From Hanleya hanleyi (taxonomy: Eukaryota; Mollusca; Polyplacophora; Lepidopleurida; Hanleyidae): a DNA stretch of 64,000 bases. Of the stretch, positions 59,199-64,000 are shown piece by piece. The notes below the pieces were generated by a model. That model did not search any database. It was not told the origin of the DNA and saw only the letters and a program-made list of their open reading frames with translations. The stretch covers positions 1-64,000 of the forward strand of contig JAVTVY010017225.1 in NCBI GenBank assembly GCA_036873755.1, in the 5' to 3' direction. Made by a program: the position numbers and the translations under genes. Positions within the stretch are counted from its first letter, which is position 1; each line of letters starts with the position of its first letter.

Positions 59199-59971
59199 TC
59201 AGTACCAACATATGGAGGTGGGAACCTCGGACTTGAAGTAGTTCCAAAAGTAGGCTAAGTAACCGCTGGAATGACACAGAAAAACATGGTATGTATTAGC
59301 ATGAAGCAATCAATCAATCAACAATTTTAAACCCTGGTCAAGGACGAAAAGGTTAAAATGTGAATAAGATACAGTTGTACTTATCTTGATTGCTACATCC
59401 ATGTAGCTGTGCTTGTGGTGTGGAATTAATTTCAACCGAGAAGAGGGACCCCTACCCGTGGGTTGTTGGGTCTACTCGGGAAGCCGTCTATACCAAGAAG
59501 AGGGACCCCTACCCGTAGGTCGCTAGGTCTACTTGATAAGGCTTTCTGCATGCAAAATCTTGGCTGTTCCTAAGTCCGGGTGAAGCAGATAAACAGTCCG
59601 TGCCTAGAGGTCGCCAAGCCACACCACTCTCAGTCCACAAACGTCTACGTCCAACTTGCTTCTTGGGAGTTGAGCGTAGATGACGTAGCTGAGATCATGA
59701 GAAGGAAGTCAGATTCAACCTGAAAGACACAATCAAAACCGCAATTAAGGTAAAGATCACACTCACCATGGAGTCAGGCATCTTAAAGTGGTGATTTAGT
59801 GTCCGACATCTCTTAGAGGATCCAAGGTCGTCCATCTGAACTTATTTCTTCCTTCAATATGTGATCAATCAAATGTGGACTAATAGAATGAATGAGATGA
59901 GATGATACAGCAATTTGCAGATTTGCTGCGATGATCCAAAATGCCGCCCCCCCCCCCTTCTTTTTGAAAAT
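59199..59971 (-). other. 3' non-coding region of DIRS copy 2
   Basis: A ~39-bp unit ('AAGAGGGACCCCTACCCGTG' and on) is duplicated at 59440-59478 and 59494-59533. A C10 tract at 59947-59957 is shared with the G-run in copy 1 at 29182-29190. No gene is seen. Confidence 0.7.
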
Positions 59972-61060
59972 TTAGTTGACCACGTGCTGGGCCGCTATTA
60001 ACGGCCCAAGCGTGGTCATCCTTTCTGACTGGACTGACATATCTCTCAGATAGAAGTTGGTGAACGTGGAGTTCGCCGTCCAGGCACAAGATTGGACAAT
60101 GTCATGGAGGGACAGATTCTTCCATAATGGCCATGACGTGGCAATGGCGCGAATCTCATGAGAAGAGGCAGTCGACAACAGAGGGGGAGCGTCTATGGCC
60201 AATTGATAAGACCATTTAATGGTTTTCTTCAACCACGCGGCGATGGTATTTTTAGTAATGTCACGCAAAGCCGACGGGCGAAGAGACAGAAATAACAGGC
60301 GCCGAGAGCCGCGAGCGGAGTCGGTACGAGTAAGATAGTGGCGAATCGCCCGGACCGGGCATAACAGGAGGTCGTCTTCGAACCCATGCACAAAGTCTGA
60401 CAACGCAGGAATGGAGTACGATCGTTGAGCGCACGGACCTGAACGACTCATTTTTGGCGATAAATTCAGGAATGGGCCGAAAAGAAATGCGAGACCAATC
60501 CGCCGTCCAGGTCATAGAGGACCTTTCAAGAGCATGAAGTTCAGATACTCTAGAAGCTAAAGCAAACGCCGCCAAAAAGGCGGTCTTATAAGACACAGCT
60601 TTTAAAGAAGCGGATTCCAAAGGTTCAAAGGGCGGACGAATCAGAGCACACAGAACCACACCAATATCCCATTTCGGTAACAGTTGGCGCGTACGGCGAG
60701 ACTGTAACGCGAAGGCGCGAATGAGCGCAGAGATATTATCGTTTAGACTAATGTCTACACCCGAAGAAAGGCGTAACACCCTAGCCAGAGCAGATCGATA
60801 CCCTTCAATGGTGCTGATTTGAAACTTCTTATCACGATGAAGATGAAGGAGAAAGTCAGCTACTAAGGAAACAGAGGCAGAGTCGGGATCGGCATCCTGT
60901 CCTCGACACCAGGAAACGAAATAGGACCATTTCGCCTGATAGATCTGTGATGTGGAAGATCGATTGGCTGAAACCATCGTTCGTGCAACCTCTGCTGAAA
61001 ATCCCTGGACTGCGAGTGCATTCTGGATAGTCTGCAAACGTGTAGGTTGAGCCACCGTGG
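59972..61060 (-). pseudogene. tyrosine recombinase of DIRS copy 2, broken by one extra base
   Basis: This enzyme would cut and rejoin DNA to insert the element. The N-terminal helical part starts near 61060 ('SSTSQIYQAKWSYFVSWCRG'), with the first catalytic Arg likely in 'ASRVSELHALE' and the conserved 'LPKWDIGVVLCALI'. The frame used down to about 60460 then runs into the wrong frame. The true continuation is in the 159-codon frame starting at 60451: 'SIPALSDF', 'LLLCPVRAIRHYL', 'HEIRAIATSWP' (HxxR), a Trp in 'SCAWTANS', and 'FTNFYLRDM' with the nucleophile Tyr. The break coincides with a run of five A where copy 1 has four, so a one-base insertion explains it. The catalytic set H, R, W, Y is otherwise complete. 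Confidence 0.9.
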
Positions 61061-61995
61061 GTTGTGATGGAAAATCCCGTGCGGTTGACGTAACAGGCTG
61101 GGCCAAACTGGCAGTCGACGTGGCGGGGCCGTGAGAAGCGGGACCAAAACCGGAAACCACTGACGACGAGGCCACCACGGAACTACGAGTAGAATGATGC
61201 AGTCGTGACGAGAAATCTTCCGAAGCACTTCCAAAATCAGGGCCATCGGTGGGTAGGCATAAGCTAGGAAGTTGTCCCAATTGATTGACAGGGCGTCGAC
61301 GTCGAAGGCTTGAGGATCCAGAATCGGACTGACAAACAGGGTCAATTGGGCGTTGTTCCTCGTCGCAAAGAGATCGATCAGAGGGGACTCCCAGATGGTG
61401 GAGATCTGCTGGAACACCTCCGGATGAAGTTGCCACTCGGTCTGAAGAACGGTGTCCGGACGTGATAAGCTGTCCGCTAAGACATTGAGCCGCCCCGGAA
61501 CATGGCGGGCGTGAATATAAATATGATGAATACGAGTCCACTCGTACAGATCCCAAACTAGACGAAACATTGGTAGCGAGCGGGTGGTTCCCAACTTGTT
61601 GATGTGCGCAATGACTGTGGAATTGTCCGTCGCTATGAGGAGAGATGAGTACATGAGACGATGACTCCAATGTTGCACCGCCAGAATGACTGCCTTCATC
61701 TCCAGAAGGTTGATGTGAAGACTGGCATCCAACGTTGACCATCTGCCGGATACCTCGAATATGTCCAGATGGGCTCCCCAACCGGTCTCGGACGCATCGG
61801 TGTACAGATGATGACTCGGAGCCGGAAAGCGGAATGGAACGCCCTGCATGACATTGAGCCGGGATTGCCACCAGACCAGATATGGATGAAGAGACGTCAA
61901 TACCGGCACCGCTGGATTGATGGAAGGTGTCTGTAGGTAAGGATACAGATGATACTGTAGTGGACGCACCTGTAGTCGGCCGTAATGAGTGGTCC
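60863..61995 (-). CDS. RNase H and methyltransferase-like region of DIRS copy 2
   Basis: RNase H would degrade the RNA strand during reverse transcription. All four acidic residues are visible in the 368-codon frame: D58 in 'LYTDASETGWG', E90 in 'LLEMKAV', D115 in 'IATDNSTVI', D166 in 'NVLADSLSR'. After it comes the region typical of DIRS polymerases and described as a methyltransferase (DAM-like) domain: 'LIDLFATRNNAQLTLFVSP', 'INWDNFLAYAYPP', 'LLVVPWWPRRQWFPVLVPLL'. The frame opens at about 61969 but the protein normally continues from reverse transcriptase. It is offset by one base from the reverse transcriptase frame, near 61985-62000. The frame also overlaps the N-terminus of the recombinase in another frame. 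Confidence 0.87.
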
Positions 61996-63158
61996 TGAGT
62001 GGAAGTGAGCAAACCTACCAAACTTTGCCACTGTTGACGTGTCCGTGACGTTGATGACAAAAACTTTCGGATTAACAGCTGAATTTTGTCCCAACGATCC
62101 TCCGGAGGGTATACTCGCTGATGATAAGTATCGAACACTGCGCCGATGTAACGACGAACTTGAGCCGGAACCAACTCTGACTTGAGAGGATGAGGGATGA
62201 ATCCTAGATGCCGTAACACCAGAAGCGTGAACTGGACTTGCACGTTGAGACGGGCCTCGTCCGCCGCCCATAGGAGGATGTCGTCTCTATAAACCTCTAT
62301 CTGAATACCTCGCAGGTGTAGAAATGCCATGACAGGAGAGGTAATGCGGGTAAACAACCAGGGGGCCACATTGACCCCGAATGGGAGGACCTGCCACTCG
62401 AATCGACGTTCGTTGATAACGAAGCGGAGATAACGGCGATGACGTGGATGAATTGGAATATGAAGATACGCGTCCTGCAGATCGACTGAGGCCAGCCAAT
62501 CCCGATGATGTATGCGGGCCCGAATCGATGAAACAGTCGGCATCTTGAAATGAGGGGGGGTGGTGAGATGAAACTTGTTTAACACTTTTAGGTCGATCAC
62601 CATCCGCATCTGGAGCGAGTCTTTCTTGGGGACCAGAAATACGTGGCTGTAAAACCCCACACTGTCCTCTGTCCGAGGTAACTCCCTGACAGCTCCCTTG
62701 TCGATGAGCGTGTTGACCGAAGACAGAAGAGTCCGCACGTGGTCCGCGGAGACTGGTAGGCGGGATGGGCGTGGCCACACAATGAGTTTGGGAAGGGAAC
62801 GAAACAGGAACAGGAAGCCGTGCTCCAAAACTCTTAAAATCCAGGCGTCGTCCGTGATGAGACGCTAGTTGTCTACGAAGTATTGAAGGCGGCCGCCCAC
62901 AACCGGATGACTGAATGAACGGAAAGCAGGAGGATGAAAAACTTCGGCTTGATCGGACACGGAACCTAGATAGTCATTTGCTGGAATGACCACCTCTCTT
63001 GGATGATTTCCCACGAAAGGAACGGCGACCTCGGCCTCGTGGAGGTTTGTCGATACCCCGAAAACTCCCCCGAGCGCCTCCATCTTGATGAGTGGTAGAA
63101 GACCTACGACCACTCTTCCGGCGACGATCCGCAGAACCACCCCGAGTAACAGCCGCAA
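61985..63158 (-). pseudogene. reverse transcriptase of DIRS copy 2, with in-frame TAG
   Basis: Reverse transcriptase copies the element RNA into DNA. The frame begins upstream in overlap with the end of gag (63158-62974) and contains 'SHPVVGGRLQYFVDN'. It meets TAG at 62865-62867, exactly where DIRS relatives usually have Trp, then continues in the same frame 'RLITDDAWILRVLEHGF'. Motifs: 'SVDLQDAYLHIPIH' (first catalytic Asp), 'VLPFGVNVAPWLFT' and the active-site 'VYRDDILL'. The second position of the YxDD box is Arg, unlike the usual Leu, Ile, Val or Ala. The downstream 'QQWQSLVGLLTS' is the end of the domain. There is no ATG for the downstream open part: the first usable codon after the TAG is TTG. 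Confidence 0.9.
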
Positions 63159-64000
63159 TTAAGCGCGCAGTACGTTCTTCACGAATGACGGGAACAACAG
63201 CCTCAATAGTATTGTTGAAAATGGAGCTGGATGCTAATGGCTGATGAAGCAAATAATCCTTAACCATAAAGGAGACGTCCGGTCTGACCACCTTAAGTAA
63301 GGCGTTGCGTTGCGCTTGGAGAAGCGAAACGTACGAATAAGAACTGGCCTCAATAACTTGACGGTTAGCCTGCACTAGGGTTTCAATGAAACCCCGTAAA
63401 TAAGCAACACGACCTGGAGACAAAGAAGTCGACCCATCGTCCAGGCGTAACTCAGGATCCAAAGCAATCCGCGAAGTAGCCAGTAAAAACCAATCGGCGA
63501 CTGAAGAAGCACGTTGGATAGTCAATAACATCTCTTGGATATTCTCCACCAAATTGGAATTGAACTCAAGGGGAGACGACTTTGAAGATTTAGAAATCTG
63601 CGATAAGTCTCGATCACGTTTGGGCGGTTTGTCAGGCAAAACGTTATCATGAAGTATATGGCGGACCCGGAAACGAGGCTTCTTGAATTTATTGTCATCT
63701 TGTAATTGACGATCAAACTTCTCTAAAAGATCCACCCACGCTGGGGACGGGGCGCATGTGCGAGGAGTCACCGGCTTGGAAGACATGAATGCAGAATCCG
63801 CAGCTGTCCGACATTTATCACTAGATGAAGCAACCTTGGAAGGGGCGGGCATATCCGGAACCAACGCTGAAAGCGCCTGCATTCTAAGCAAATAATCCAT
63901 CTTCGACGTATCGTCCGAACTTACTCGAGAGGAAAATGAATCATCCGACGCACTCGACGAAACCGGAGATTGAGATCGAGATGAAGACAAATCATGATCC
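62974..64000 (-). CDS. gag-like protein of DIRS copy 2 (5' end outside window)
   Basis: A 340-codon frame is open to the window edge, with no ATG near the edge, so the start lies beyond 64000. The first part is Ser-rich ('SSSRSQSPVSSSASDDSFSS'). A middle part is predicted helical ('LLRMQALSALVPDMPAPS', 'LVENIQEMLLTIQRASSVAD', 'RGFIETLVQANRQVIEAS'). The C-terminus is strongly basic and Gly/Arg-rich ('RRRKSGRRSSTTHQ', 'PPRGRGRRSFRGKSSKRGG'), suited to nucleic-acid binding. It would package element RNA. It ends in TGA or TAA at 62974 and overlaps the polymerase frame by about 185 bp in a different frame. The middle part is homologous to the gag fragment in copy 1. Confidence 0.9.
   Translation of the reverse strand, partial: DHDLSSSRSQSPVSSSASDDSFSSRVSSDDTSKMDYLLRMQALSALVPDMPAPSKVASSSDKCRTAADSAFMSSKPVTPRTCAPSPAWVDLLEKFDRQLQDDNKFKKPRFRVRHILHDNVLPDKPPKRDRDLSQISKSSKSSPLEFNSNLVENIQEMLLTIQRASSVADWFLLATSRIALDPELRLDDGSTSLSPGRVAYLRGFIETLVQANRQVIEASSYSYVSLLQAQRNALLKVVRPDVSFMVKDYLLHQPLASSSIFNNTIEAVVPVIREERTARLIAAVTRGGSADRRRKSGRRSSTTHQDGGARGSFRGIDKPPRGRGRRSFRGKSSKRGGHSSK

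Larger units (their letters stand above)
58812..64000 (-). mobile_element. DIRS-type tyrosine-recombinase retrotransposon, copy 2 (partial; start lies beyond the window)
   Basis: On the - strand the order is gag, reverse transcriptase, RNase H, methyltransferase-like region, tyrosine recombinase, then a non-coding 3' region with terminal repeat and internal complementary region. The last bases of the element (58812 onward) read AAATATTAAACATTTATAA on the + strand, homologous to the right end of copy 1. The coding region is richer in G+C than its surroundings. Defects: an in-frame TAG at 62865-62867, a frame change near 61985-62000 between reverse transcriptase and RNase H, and one extra A near 60455-60460 inside the recombinase. 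Confidence 0.95.

Noticed and set aside
61897..62778. 163- and 124-codon frames on the - strand inside DIRS copy 2
   Set aside because: Shadow frames over reverse transcriptase. No domain, and the true frame has the catalytic motifs.
62826..62828. Protein start for the 855-codon DIRS frame
   Set aside because: The codon is TTG, and conserved sequence continues upstream across a TAG. It is not a real start.

Overview
This window looks like nuclear DNA of a lophotrochozoan animal, most probably a mollusc. It is AT-rich, has intron-split genes with GT/AG boundaries and long empty introns, and is dense in short interspersed repeats. Several SINE-like copies carry heads from 5S rRNA or tRNA joined to one shared tail. 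The organism call is inference from style. No species can be named from the sequence alone.

Host coding sequence is sparse. On the + strand, two exons (6196-6431 and 8990-9643) form the 3' end of a gene for a Ser/Thr/Gln-rich, probably disordered protein tail. Its intron and 3' flank are full of MITEs. On the - strand, three phase-compatible exons (57038-57221, 56140-56229, 51081-51557) form the 3' end of a second gene. The two genes converge on about 41 kb with no convincing host exon, filled with satellites, MITEs, SINEs and degenerate repeats. The large last intron of the - strand gene holds a 3.2-kb element with TA-flanked terminal inverted repeats. That element carries candidate exons on the opposite strand, including a signal-peptide-like first exon.

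The best-supported mobile elements are two DIRS-type tyrosine-recombinase retrotransposons. Copy 1 (23965-30411, + sense) is complete end to end: near-identical inverted terminal repeats and an internal complementary region that matches both outer ends exactly. Its gag and recombinase are ruined and reverse transcriptase is not recognisable. Copy 2 (58812 to beyond 64000, - sense) keeps recognisable gag, reverse transcriptase, RNase H, methyltransferase-like and tyrosine recombinase regions. It has an in-frame TAG and two reading-frame breaks. Comparison with copy 1 shows that one break is a single extra A.

Other structure: a ~170-bp satellite (1-1105); a 24/30-bp minisatellite with higher-order order and open frames on both strands (11985-12830); an inverted pair of one ~1-kb repeat family (1.6 kb and 41 kb); MITE families with shared ends; one MITE with its empty site preserved in a neighbouring duplicate (42.3-42.8 kb); perfect hairpins (33236-33295, 33359-33396, 15194-15221); and repeats carrying perfect palindromic nuclear-receptor sites (38.3-38.4 kb).
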